From positions 372,001 through 436,000 of the forward strand of contig NZ_BMHT01000006.1 in NCBI RefSeq assembly GCF_014641455.1: a stretch of DNA of 64,000 nt, read 5' to 3'. The translations under genes were made by a program, and so were the position numbers. Shown here piece by piece: positions 8,551 through 17,308 of this stretch. This DNA comes from Hymenobacter cavernae (GTDB lineage Bacteria > Bacteroidota > Bacteroidia > Cytophagales > Hymenobacteraceae). Within the stretch, counting starts at the first letter, position 1; the number at the start of each line of letters is the position of its first letter. The notes under the pieces were generated by a model, which searched no databases, had not been told where the DNA came from, and saw only the letters and a program-made list of their open reading frames with translations.

Positions 8551-9708
8551 CTAGCTTAAAACCCTTTTGTATACTTTATGCAATAAGCCGGTTGTAGCTT
8601 CTGAACGCAGCTTATTCCGGATAAATGCGCGTCCGGCGGCGGCAAAACGCGTCCGCAGCTCCGGCTCGGCAGCTAGCCTACGAATAGCCGCGGCCATGGC
8701 CTGCACGTCCCGATTTGGAACCAGCAGGCCCGAACGGCCATTCTCAAACAGCTCAGCCGGACCACCACAATCGGTGGCAATCAGGGGCGTGCCGTAGTAA
8801 AGCGCGTCGCGGCAAGTCAGTGAGAATGATTCGGCTTCCGAGAAGTTCAACAGAATATCCGCGTCTTTGATGGCCTGCTCAACATCGGACACGAAGCCTC
8901 CGAAAGTTACCGCCTGGCTTAAGCCGTGGGCATGCACTTCCGCTTCGAGCTGCTGCCGGAACAAGCGATTTTTATCCAGACCCATATCGCCGCCTACAAA
9001 GTGCAGGCGCAGGCGTGCATCATGAGCGTAGGCCTCCCGGAAAGCAGCCAGAGCGAAGTTCTGGCCTTTGCCTACAATATAATTGCTGAGGTAAAGCAAC
9101 CTTACCGTGTTATCTGGGCGGGTAGCAGGCACCATTGGCACCGGATGACGCTCCACGTCGGGGCTTGGGTCGAAGACTACCTGTACTTTTTCAGCAGGAC
9201 TAAAGTAACGGCGCACGGCCTGCGAAACACAGATAACCCGGCTGGCGAAGGTTTCGGCCGTCCAACGCCAGACCCGTGCGAGGGGCTGCGGCAACACCTG
9301 CGGCAAGAAGCGCACATGCGTAACTACCCGCAGCCGACCTAGGCTCAGGACCTGCGCCATGTAGCCTGTCAGGTTATAAAAGTCATTCAGGTGAATAAGG
9401 CGCGCTTTCTCCCGACGCGCCAACCGCCACAGCCGCCAACCATTCAGCACCAGCATGGGCACGTAGCGCACCAGGTCAGCTTTCCGGCGGCTTATTTCTA
9501 CGAAGGGAATCTCATAAACTTGGTAGGAAGCCTCCTCCAGCACCCGTCGGCCTAGGCTGCCAGCCGGCAGCACGTACACGAACCGGTAGTGCTGACGCAG
9601 CTGATCTGTGGCGTTGCGCATGGCGACGAGCGCGCCCGTCACCGCCGTCGAGTTATCCACAACCAGAATAACCGGCTTGTCTGTAAGGTCAGGGGCATTA
9701 TCTTTCAT
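8551..9708 (-). CDS. GT4-family glycosyltransferase
   Basis: The protein has a GT-B fold with N-terminal KPVILVVDNSTAVTGALVAMRNA and a C-terminal donor domain: VRLLYLSNYIVGKGQ, then FGGFVSDVEQAIKDADILLNFSEAESFSLTCRDALYYGTPLIATDCGG. The E-x7-E motif characteristic of GT4 is present. The start is placed at the ATG at 9708, which overlaps the stop of the upstream gene as ATGA. A start further upstream at 9741 would overlap it by 37 bases. The ATGA coupling says it is translated together with the gene at 9705-10943. About 385 residues, normal for GT4. Confidence 0.88.
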   Translation of the reverse strand: MKDNAPDLTDKPVILVVDNSTAVTGALVAMRNATDQLRQHYRFVYVLPAGSLGRRVLEEASYQVYEIPFVEISRRKADLVRYVPMLVLNGWRLWRLARREKARLIHLNDFYNLTGYMAQVLSLGRLRVVTHVRFLPQVLPQPLARVWRWTAETFASRVICVSQAVRRYFSPAEKVQVVFDPSPDVERHPVPMVPATRPDNTVRLLYLSNYIVGKGQNFALAAFREAYAHDARLRLHFVGGDMGLDKNRLFRQQLEAEVHAHGLSQAVTFGGFVSDVEQAIKDADILLNFSEAESFSLTCRDALYYGTPLIATDCGGPAELFENGRSGLLVPNRDVQAMAAAIRRLAAEPELRTRFAAAGRAFIRNKLRSEATTGLLHKVYKRVLS

Positions 9709-10943
9709 CGGGTCAATACGTCCTGAATCACGTCTATCCACTGGCTGAAGATCTTTTCCCGCGTAAAATCCTGCATCCGCTGCTGAGCTAGCTTCCCTAG
9801 GTGCTGCCGTTCCACCACGTTTTGCAGAAGCTCGTGGAGAGTTTCAGTCCATACTCCCAGGTCAGCGGTGAGGCTAGCAGGGTGGTTGAGCATAGGCATC
9901 AGCATCCCGTAGGTGGCCCGCTCGGCCCGCCGAATTGGCGTTGCAGGTTTGCTCGTTTCGGGCGCTAGTATTTCTCTGGGCCCGGTCGGGCAATCGGTTG
10001 TCACGACTGGCAACCCGCAGATCATGGCTTCGCCCAACGCCATCGGAAAGCCCTCCCAAGCCGATGGAAACACAAACAGCGTGGCGGGCCGTATGTATTT
10101 GAAGGGATTTTGCTGCAAACCCATGAAGTACACGTCGTACTCGGGGGTTAGCTCCGCCGCGCTCCAGGCTTCGTACACGCGCAAACCTAGGTTTCTGGCA
10201 TGAGCGACCAATTCTGTGCGCAGCTCTCCATCTCCCACAAAGACCAGCTTGGCAGGCTGGCGCTTCAGCAGCGCGGCAAAGCAGTCGAGTAGCGGCGCCT
10301 GGTTCTTTTGCAGGGAAAGCCGCCCCGACGTGACTAGTACCGGTGCCGCTTCGTAAACGGCCTGCTCAGCGGCAGTCAGAGCCTCCTGCGCTTTTTCTTC
10401 TATCTGTTTGACTTCAAAAAAGTTATTGATAGTCACCAGCTTCTCGGGCTTTACGCCAAACCCTCCGATCAGCTCCGGATTGATATCACGGCTGACCGTT
10501 ACGATGCGGTCGGCGCGGTTATAAAGCCCTGGCATCAGCACCTTCTTGCGCAGCCAACCAGCCGCGCCCCGGATGTTAGCGTCGTGCAGCTTAGAGCCGT
10601 GAATGCACAGGATTACCTTTTCCGAGCCTTTGCTCAGCAGATTAACATAGTCGGCGCCTTCTAAGTGACTCACGCACACGTCCGTTGCTAGCCGATGCTT
10701 CAAGGCTTTCAGGCGCGTGATACGTCGCGCAAAGTTGCGCAGCTTTTCCAACGGACTACCGCCGCCAGCCACATCCAGGCTCACCAGCTCATTCTGGCTG
10801 GGGTACATGTTGCCGCCCTCCAGATTGAAGACAGCCTCCGTGACTGTGTATTGGCGACCTAGCTCCACGCTGTGGTCGTGAAACACGCGCTGAGCACCGC
10901 CAAGGCCTAGGTTAGGAATAAGGAGCAGTAGTTTTTTCCGCAT
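9705..10943 (-). CDS. GT4-family glycosyltransferase
   Basis: This 412-residue GT-B glycosyltransferase begins KLLLLIPNLGLGGAQRVFHDH, the classic GT4 N-terminus with its GGAQR loop. The C-terminal domain has APVLVTSGRLSLQKNQAPLLDCFA, LVFVGDGELR and IRPATLFVFPSAWEGFPMALGEAMICGLPVVTTDCPTG, with both glutamates of the E-x7-E donor motif. It resembles amylovoran/GalNAc-type transferases. It is translationally coupled (ATGA) to the next GT4 gene. The donor sugar cannot be read from sequence. Confidence 0.9.
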   Translation of the reverse strand: MRKKLLLLIPNLGLGGAQRVFHDHSVELGRQYTVTEAVFNLEGGNMYPSQNELVSLDVAGGGSPLEKLRNFARRITRLKALKHRLATDVCVSHLEGADYVNLLSKGSEKVILCIHGSKLHDANIRGAAGWLRKKVLMPGLYNRADRIVTVSRDINPELIGGFGVKPEKLVTINNFFEVKQIEEKAQEALTAAEQAVYEAAPVLVTSGRLSLQKNQAPLLDCFAALLKRQPAKLVFVGDGELRTELVAHARNLGLRVYEAWSAAELTPEYDVYFMGLQQNPFKYIRPATLFVFPSAWEGFPMALGEAMICGLPVVTTDCPTGPREILAPETSKPATPIRRAERATYGMLMPMLNHPASLTADLGVWTETLHELLQNVVERQHLGKLAQQRMQDFTREKIFSQWIDVIQDVLTR

Positions 10944-10985
10944 TTAAGTTAGTGTAGCAACTAAAGGTTGGCAGTAGCGCCGCCC

Positions 10986-12134
10986 CTATCGTTGTAATAA
11001 TGCCGTAGCGCGCTGACGTAATTCCTCCACATCGACGTGAAAACCACCGGAATACTGCTGCTGCCCGGCGCTGCCGATCAACCCATTATAGTCGTAGCCT
11101 AATTGCGTCGCCATCAGCACATAATGAAAAGGGTAATAATCACCGGGCGGATAAATCTCCAGCAAGCCCATCGGCTGTCGTCCCCGAAATAGCATGTTCG
11201 TGAGCCCCGCCCCGTGGATACCAATCACGTAGCGTGCTTGGCTCATCAGCTGAATTTGTTCAGGCAAACTTAGCGTATCAAAGTCAACTATCTCAAAACC
11301 CAGCTCGCGGCAAACCTGCTCAGCCTGAGCACCATTTTCTATGAAGCGGAGCCGTTTAGGGCTGCGCGTAATGAAAATACGGCGCTCGGGGCCGGCAGTC
11401 AGCAGATCATGCGGCTGCACCAGCGCCCGGATGCGGTCATAATAGTGCGCTGTATGCGTAAGCGGCTTGCAGAAGTACGTTTTGTGGCTGCGAATATATT
11501 GCTCGCCCTGCACCACCCATTTTCGCTCGCGCAGGTAAGGGTGCTGCATAAAATACTGAAATACTGGACGCTGATACAACTTGGCGCTAATCAGAACCGG
11601 CACTTCCGAACTTAGACCTAGCTTTTCCTCTAAAAAGAAAAGCTTCGCCAGTACGTCGTTATAAAAGTGGAAATAATTTTCCTCGCCCGTATCGCGTAAC
11701 GAAATCAGCTCTTCATATTCTTCCAGCTTTTGCCGGCGCATCCGTAGCGCTTCCAATAGCGGCTTGCGGAGATATTCAACCCTGCTAAAACCGAGCGAAG
11801 GATAAATAAGCTGGTTATCAGTAGTTAATGCCCAACCCGCGTGGGGCTCTATTACGCAGGACTTATCGTAAACCAGTAGGTATTCATCCTGCGTCCACTT
11901 CTCCCACTCCTGAATCTGGTGGCGCAGGCGCGCATCCAGATGCGTCTTCTCTACCTGCACAAACCGGAACGGGTGGTCGTCCCGGCGAATACTAAAATCC
12001 TGATCCTTGAATAGCTTCTCAGGAAAAGCCAGCTTATCGAAAGTATTGATCCGAAGCTTGTTGTACGCTAAATGCATCCGCGTCAAGAGCACCGGAGGAA
12101 ATACTTTCTTTAACAGATTCTTGACAGCTTGCAT
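10986..12134 (-). CDS. GT61-family (DUF563) glycosyltransferase
   Basis: About 382 residues from the ATG at 12134 (MQAVKNLLKKVFPP); a TTG five codons earlier is a weaker alternative. It shows the GT61 layout: EENYFHFYNDVLAKLFFLEE in the middle, RRIFITRSPKRLRFIENGAQ, then QIQLMSQARYVIGIHGAGLTNMLF and LLEIYPPGDYYPFHY. The HGAG segment marks the nucleotide-sugar site. It is a paralogue of the gene at 7340 but clearly diverged. It is in line with its neighbours on the reverse strand, 43 bases before the GT4 gene. Confidence 0.85.
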   Translation of the reverse strand: MQAVKNLLKKVFPPVLLTRMHLAYNKLRINTFDKLAFPEKLFKDQDFSIRRDDHPFRFVQVEKTHLDARLRHQIQEWEKWTQDEYLLVYDKSCVIEPHAGWALTTDNQLIYPSLGFSRVEYLRKPLLEALRMRRQKLEEYEELISLRDTGEENYFHFYNDVLAKLFFLEEKLGLSSEVPVLISAKLYQRPVFQYFMQHPYLRERKWVVQGEQYIRSHKTYFCKPLTHTAHYYDRIRALVQPHDLLTAGPERRIFITRSPKRLRFIENGAQAEQVCRELGFEIVDFDTLSLPEQIQLMSQARYVIGIHGAGLTNMLFRGRQPMGLLEIYPPGDYYPFHYVLMATQLGYDYNGLIGSAGQQQYSGGFHVDVEELRQRATALLQR

Positions 12135-12170
12135 TTTACCAGAGTACAACTACGTATTACGAAAGAACAA

Positions 12171-13100
12171 CTATGCTGTAAGTATCTTTATTTTTCTTTT
12201 AACCTTTGATTTCACCTTATCAGAAAGATTACTGTAGATAGAGTTAAGCCAGATATATGTGTAAGAACCTAGCTTATCCGTAAAAAAACCATTACTGTTG
12301 AAGCTATATTGTGCATAACTCTTAAAAGGAGGTATATTAAAACTAATCTTACCCTTATAAATCAAGTAGTGAAATATGTAAATCTCCTTGCCACCGTCTA
12401 ATAACCTACCTTCTCGCCAATATATTTTATCCTTTATTCTCTCTTCAATAAACTCTCCGAAGCAGGCGTTGATATTGTTTCCCGGCTTCTTTACTACGTG
12501 GGACATACTCTCAATCTCACTCTCAAATTCAAAAATATCATGCCCGTCCCATAACTTACGAATAACAGTACTGGCTTCATCGAAGGAAAGATACTTCTCA
12601 TCAGCAAGCACCTTTTTGTAGTCCTTACTAAGCATGAAAGCCTTATTGATATCTTCCACGTTCTTATACATGGTAAAAGCCCCGGATATGTACCGCCCAT
12701 GACTGGAAACTACATCATAGTTATACAAGGAATTTTCAGTTAAATATCGGTCTATATTTCCAAATACCATGTCCACATCGCAATGGGCCCAGTGCGAATA
12801 AGAACGAATGTAGTCAGCCAGAATAAACCCGTACATCGGCTTGAAATCGCAGAGCTTATAGCTATTTTTCACTGCCACAGTGAACTGCGTTTTCTCACTA
12901 GCCAGCTTATTAAAAGCCAACAAGCTCATATCAATAAATTTTATATTATCGTATTGCTTATAGTCACCATAAAACGCATCTGTAAATATCCAGAAATCCA
13001 CCCCCGGATTATAAGAGGCAGATTGCAGAAAGTAAGGCATATACTTCGGGAAGCGACCAAAATACACAATAATCACTGCAAGCCTTTTAGTAACATCCAT
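12171..13100 (-). CDS. DUF6625-like glycosyltransferase-family protein
   Basis: About 309 residues from the ATG at 13100 (MDVTKRLAVIIVYFGRFPKYM); a GTG ten codons earlier also opens the frame. The N-terminus is a beta strand plus loop typical of GT-A enzymes, and HWAHCDVDMVFGNIDRYL contains a DxD metal-binding motif near residue 110. The segment IISGAF-like (RYISGAFTMYKN) follows. This matches the DUF6625 group found in capsule loci. The gene is AT-rich compared with its neighbours, with many AAA, ATA and TTA codons, suggesting separate acquisition. Its donor and acceptor are unknown. Confidence 0.7.
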   Translation of the reverse strand: MDVTKRLAVIIVYFGRFPKYMPYFLQSASYNPGVDFWIFTDAFYGDYKQYDNIKFIDMSLLAFNKLASEKTQFTVAVKNSYKLCDFKPMYGFILADYIRSYSHWAHCDVDMVFGNIDRYLTENSLYNYDVVSSHGRYISGAFTMYKNVEDINKAFMLSKDYKKVLADEKYLSFDEASTVIRKLWDGHDIFEFESEIESMSHVVKKPGNNINACFGEFIEERIKDKIYWREGRLLDGGKEIYIFHYLIYKGKISFNIPPFKSYAQYSFNSNGFFTDKLGSYTYIWLNSIYSNLSDKVKSKVKRKIKILTA

Positions 13101-13135
13101 AGCTCTCTTATTTATCGTATCAGACACCACCTAGC

Positions 13136-14020
13136 TTATAAAAGATGCTTGATGGATGCTAAAAAGCGGCGACGCCACAAAACGGTATAATCCGTACGAA
13201 ATGCCTTCCACAAATAGCGCAACGTATCGAGCCGGCGGTGTTCAGTAAGGGCCAGCACCAGCGTAATAAAGGTGTACCGATTTGCCACGAAGTAATTAAC
13301 CTGATTCGGATAGCGCCGCCGAAAATCAGGATTTTGTCGCATCAGCTGCCCAAACAGCTCATCGCGTGCAATAACGGCATCAGGCGAAATGGTATTCAGA
13401 CTACGCCCTTCATGCTCGCGCAGACAGAACGTTTTGGCGGATACCTTATGAAAAGAATAGCTGCTGGCCAAGCGCAGCCACAGTTCCCAGTCTTCGGCCG
13501 AAGCCAAGGCTCGATCTTCCACAAATGGCTGAGCCAATGCAATATCCTGCCGCACAAACACAGAGTTGCAGGCCAGAAAGTTATTCTCCAGCAAAGCCTC
13601 GTTTGTATCCCCACGAAAGTCGCATACCTCTTCCACCAGCCCGCCACTCGCATCCAGCACCTCGTAGCCGGTATGCACCACCTCTACTTCGCCGTGCGCG
13701 CGGATATAATCGCGCACCACACGCAGGTGGTTGGGGTACATCTCGTCATCCGAATCGAAGAAATTAAGATACTGCCCCTGCGCGCGTTGAGCCCCATAAT
13801 TACGGGCGGCGCCCCGCTCCCCATTCTCTTTGTGAAACACCCGAATACGGGCATCGGTGGCAGCCAGCTGCTCTGCTACTTCAGCCGTTGCGTCGCGGCT
13901 TCCATCATCAACCAGAATTAGCTCGAAATCCGGTTCCTGCTGCCGCAAAATAGCTGCTACCGTATTCGGCAAAATAGCAGCGCGGTTGTAACAAGGAACT
14001 ATGATCGAGAAAAAAGGCAT
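13136..14020 (-). CDS. GT2-family glycosyltransferase
   Basis: This 294-residue GT-A protein begins PFFSIIVPCYNRAAILPNTVAAIL, then ELILVDDGSRDATAEVA (nucleotide-binding aspartates) and YLNFFDSDDEMYPNHL, where DSDD is the DxD metal site near residue 94. VHTGYEVLDASGG and ASAEDWELWLRLA give the catalytic ED pair. It is a soluble, single-domain transferase in the polysaccharide locus. GC content is again higher than in the flanking genes at 12171 and 14095. Confidence 0.9.
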   Translation of the reverse strand: MPFFSIIVPCYNRAAILPNTVAAILRQQEPDFELILVDDGSRDATAEVAEQLAATDARIRVFHKENGERGAARNYGAQRAQGQYLNFFDSDDEMYPNHLRVVRDYIRAHGEVEVVHTGYEVLDASGGLVEEVCDFRGDTNEALLENNFLACNSVFVRQDIALAQPFVEDRALASAEDWELWLRLASSYSFHKVSAKTFCLREHEGRSLNTISPDAVIARDELFGQLMRQNPDFRRRYPNQVNYFVANRYTFITLVLALTEHRRLDTLRYLWKAFRTDYTVLWRRRFLASIKHLL

Positions 14021-14094
14021 GAGAATAGAAAAGCAAGTGGCAATTTGTTTACACTATAGCAGCAGAGAATATTTCAGCTTTTTAAATTAATTAT

Positions 14095-15069
14095 CTATTC
14101 CTGATGAATTACATCTGATTTTTCTGTAGCCAGGTGCCGCAATTTGGCAATGATGTAGTTAGCTATTGCTTGCTCCGAACATACATTTTTCCACCATCTC
14201 AACATTCTTTGATGAATATCAGCCAGCTTTGAGGGATTACTAAGCAATTCTTTAATAATTACGTCAGACTGCTTCCAGTCATCAATAAATATCATGGGGG
14301 AATCCTGATAGAAGAAAGTATGCGGCAGCTGCTCCGATATAATAATGCAGCCTGCCCGCATAGCTTCGAAATGCCTGAACGTTTCTGCGCTTAGTATTCC
14401 TCTGGGGCACAGAGCTATCTTAGTATTATATAATATCTCTGAATATAGCGCAGGCGTCATACCTGATCTAAACCCATATTTATTGAATCGAATATAAGAG
14501 CTAGGATAGAATGAATCGTAGGTATGTGGAACCAGCTTCTTGAAGTGATGAAACACCGAAAGCCAATACCGCATAGGCAGAAACTTAATGAGGGTAAAGT
14601 TTTTGAAGAATTTCAATCGGGTTCCGTGCAAGGCTCCTGAGAAGAAGACGTTTATTTTGCGCTGGTTTATTTCAGTAATTGGATGCTGCTGAGTTGTTTT
14701 TAAGTACCCCAACGGGAGATGAAATAAATTAGGATATGGCAATTCGGTGGGCATGTAGTTTTTAAACACAGCATACACTCCAGATTTCATCAACGCATGC
14801 GGAATAGTTGAGTTCTCATCTGAGAAATACAGAACAACTATCTTCCTTGCTTCTTTCTTAGCTGCGATAAAATCATACATATTATTTTTATCGATCCATG
14901 AATCAGCATATAGAACAAACAGGTAGTCCACAAATGATTTACCTAGGTTATCCTTTAAATAGAATAGCACTTTCTCGAAGTACTCTGTTTCACAGCAAAC
15001 AGTACCATTCCAGAAGTCTTCGTCAAAATTCGCGACTACGTTCGTAAATTCTTCTCCTCTGAGCTTCAT
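14095..15069 (-). CDS. Exostosin-like (GT47-type) glycosyltransferase
   Basis: About 324 residues from the ATG at 15069 (MKLRGEEFTN); a TTG three codons upstream is less likely. The C-terminal portion carries YNTKIALCPRGILSAETFRHFEAMRAGCIIISE, which matches the exostosin signature (CPRG, then an E in the helix, then GCIPV). Upstream are ARKIVVLYFSDEN and INVFFSGALHG, the GT-B core. Exostosin-type enzymes are common in eukaryotic heparan synthesis and less so in bacterial capsule loci. The gene is AT-rich. Its sugar specificity cannot be predicted. Confidence 0.7.
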   Translation of the reverse strand: MKLRGEEFTNVVANFDEDFWNGTVCCETEYFEKVLFYLKDNLGKSFVDYLFVLYADSWIDKNNMYDFIAAKKEARKIVVLYFSDENSTIPHALMKSGVYAVFKNYMPTELPYPNLFHLPLGYLKTTQQHPITEINQRKINVFFSGALHGTRLKFFKNFTLIKFLPMRYWLSVFHHFKKLVPHTYDSFYPSSYIRFNKYGFRSGMTPALYSEILYNTKIALCPRGILSAETFRHFEAMRAGCIIISEQLPHTFFYQDSPMIFIDDWKQSDVIIKELLSNPSKLADIHQRMLRWWKNVCSEQAIANYIIAKLRHLATEKSDVIHQE

Positions 15070-15129
15070 TATAGCCAAGTATAGTAGCGCTGTAGTAAAC
15101 CGTTTACCCGCTGCATGATCTGCTGATTC

Positions 15130-16182
15130 TCAACCCCTGTCTTCGGCAAAGCTAGCTTTTAGTGCCTGAATCTGCCGGAATACCTCCACGGCTCGCTTAC
15201 GCTGCAATACTGAGGTTTTGAAGTTGTAGAGCAAGCGCAGCATTTCGAAGTTGTGCGTAAGCGTTTCCTCGTCTGCACGCAACAACGTATCGACCAGTAC
15301 CCTAGGTTGCCGGGCAATTTGAGTACTGAGCCATAGCAAGCGTTTGGCGTATAAGAAGCGGAAGCGCGATTCCGTGAGCAGCGGCTGCCGAAAAATAAAA
15401 TAATACACCACGCTGGTTATCTGCGACGAAGCCGTACTGCGGGCCATGCGCATGAGGTATTGCCACGTCAGGCGCTCCTTGAACATGAAGTGCTGAAAAC
15501 GCAGTCGATCCTCGTACCACAGCTTGTAACCGGCTAGGCGAAGCGCGTCACCTAGCTCTAGGTCTTCCCCGCCCGAAAGCGTCTTGCCTCGCTTGGCAGA
15601 CGTAGTAAACGCAAAGCCGTGCGCGCGTAACCTGCGCCACCCCGACTGTCGCACGACGGACCCAGCTCCGTACACGTATCCGGCATTATCCGGTAGTGGC
15701 CCACTGACTCCATCGTTTTGAGGACCAATGGCATATACCGCCCGAAATGCCTCGAACCACGCGGGCGGCGTAACCTCGTAAGCGCCTTGAGCGTGCGCAC
15801 CCAGAATACCAATTTCAGGGTGGGCGCACATAATCTTGTGGGCTACAGCCACATAATCAGAAGCCAGCCAGTTGTCGTCGTCTACTACCGCTATAAATTC
15901 GTAGTTAGCTGCTTCGAAGCCCCGGATCAGGGCATTCTCCTTGCCAGCTACCGGCTCATCCAGCACCCGGCACGCAACAGATAGTTGCAGCTCCTGGCAA
16001 AGGCGAGCAGCTACCTCCAGCGTTTTATCAGATGATGCATTGCTGATAATCAGCACCTCCCACGCCACATGCGCTGGTACCTGTTGCGCAGCAATATAGC
16101 GCAGCGTAGCCGGTAGTCGGCTTTCGCCATTGTGCGTGCAGACGAGCAGCGTAACACCAGCAGGAGAAATTGAAACAGACAT
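15130..16182 (-). CDS. GT2-family glycosyltransferase, paralogous array member 1
   Basis: This 350-residue GT-A enzyme has GVTLLVCTHNGESRLPATLRYIA, WEVLIISNASSDKTLEVA, FIAVVDDDNWLASDYVAVA (the DDD metal site near residue 98) and ILGAHAQGAYEVTPPAWFEAFRAVYAIG. LSGGEDLELGDALRLAGYKLWYEDRLRFQHFM closes the catalytic domain. The motifs G-x-(F/Y)EV-x-PPAWF and GGED-x-EL recur in the next three genes and at 22382. The family resembles capsular and O-antigen transferases without membrane anchors. The remaining 100 residues are helical. Confidence 0.9.
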   Translation of the reverse strand: MSVSISPAGVTLLVCTHNGESRLPATLRYIAAQQVPAHVAWEVLIISNASSDKTLEVAARLCQELQLSVACRVLDEPVAGKENALIRGFEAANYEFIAVVDDDNWLASDYVAVAHKIMCAHPEIGILGAHAQGAYEVTPPAWFEAFRAVYAIGPQNDGVSGPLPDNAGYVYGAGSVVRQSGWRRLRAHGFAFTTSAKRGKTLSGGEDLELGDALRLAGYKLWYEDRLRFQHFMFKERLTWQYLMRMARSTASSQITSVVYYFIFRQPLLTESRFRFLYAKRLLWLSTQIARQPRVLVDTLLRADEETLTHNFEMLRLLYNFKTSVLQRKRAVEVFRQIQALKASFAEDRG

Positions 16183-16201
16183 CAGGAATTAGCAGAATGG
16201 G

Positions 16202-17296
16202 CTAAAGATCCGCGACCTTATTGCTCAAAGATGTTTTGGAAAGCAGACGTGCGCGCTCCTGCATAGATTTTACTTTCAAATAATTTGAACGTGTCTCTCT
16301 ATAATCTACAATAAAGTTAAACCACGTATAGAACTGCTGCCCCTCTAACAAATATTCTATATCACCCTTCATTCTTAGCTTTATATATTTCACCAAGTTT
16401 TTAATACTGAAGGTGCGCAAGGTTATATAAGCAAAGTCCTTAACCCATGACATATTCTTTGAGTAATCTATGTCGGGAGTATATACCAAGCGTCTATAGG
16501 CAGACAAACGCGAATAAGTTTGGCTGAAAGAATGAATTATTCGAGGCACATAATCTGTGGTGAGCCTGCCTTTTGTCATAAAGTGAGTCAGGCGCAAAGC
16601 GGGCTCATACCACAGCTCATATCCTATAAGTCGCACAGCATAACACAACTCGTCATCTTCTCCGGCGGAAAGCTGCTTCTCTCCTATTCTGCCAGTAAAT
16701 AGACTTTCAAAATTTGCCTCTTTCAGCAGCCGCCATGCAGCATGTCGAATAAAAAGACCAGCACCCCAGGGTGTTCCCTGAGTAATCTTTCCAAGCGTCG
16801 TTAGCTGTTGCGGAGGTGTACCGGTAAACACAAGCGGTTCACCCACTGCATAGATCCGGCTCACTCTGGCGAACCAGGCAGGTGGAGGTACTTCAAAAGC
16901 CCCTTTGTTACTTCCGCCCAACACCCCAATAGTATCTTGCCTGCTCAGCAAGTCAAACCCGCTTTGCAAGTAATTATCTTCGAGCCAGTTATCATCATCT
17001 ACGATACACATGTATTCGTAGGCGGCTTCTTGATAAGCTAGCTCTAGCGCATTGTTTTTGCCCGGGACGGGTTGCAGGAAAGTACGTAATGGCACAGGCG
17101 AGCCATTATGATTCCAGCACGCCATGCCTAATGCTAGTGAGTTATCAGTCGAGCCATTATCAACTAGAATTACTTCCCAGGCTGTTCCGGCTGCTACCTG
17201 CTGCCGAGCTAGGTGCTCCAGCGTCGGAGTAAGACGCTGTGCACCATTATAAGTACAAATGAGGACCGACACACCGGCCGGACGAGCATGTATCAT
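16202..17296 (-). CDS. GT2-family glycosyltransferase, paralogous array member 2
   Basis: This 364-residue GT-A enzyme has GVSVLICTYNGAQRLTPTLEHLA, VILVDNGSTDNSLALG, YMCIVDDDNWLEDNYL (metal site near residue 100), VLGGSNKGAFEVPPPAWFARVSRIYAVG, GAGLFIRHAAWRLL and SAGEDDELCYAVRLIGYELWYEP. It is 19 bases from the previous member's start. The C-terminal 110 residues are AT-rich and poorly conserved between the paralogues, which is where acceptor specificity could have diverged. Confidence 0.9.
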   Translation of the reverse strand: MIHARPAGVSVLICTYNGAQRLTPTLEHLARQQVAAGTAWEVILVDNGSTDNSLALGMACWNHNGSPVPLRTFLQPVPGKNNALELAYQEAAYEYMCIVDDDNWLEDNYLQSGFDLLSRQDTIGVLGGSNKGAFEVPPPAWFARVSRIYAVGEPLVFTGTPPQQLTTLGKITQGTPWGAGLFIRHAAWRLLKEANFESLFTGRIGEKQLSAGEDDELCYAVRLIGYELWYEPALRLTHFMTKGRLTTDYVPRIIHSFSQTYSRLSAYRRLVYTPDIDYSKNMSWVKDFAYITLRTFSIKNLVKYIKLRMKGDIEYLLEGQQFYTWFNFIVDYRETRSNYLKVKSMQERARLLSKTSLSNKVADL

Positions 17297-17308
17297 TGTT
17301 GAACGCCC

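Noticed and set aside
13238..13921. 227-residue forward frame
   Set aside because: It is antisense to the GT2 gene at 13136, whose motifs are complete.
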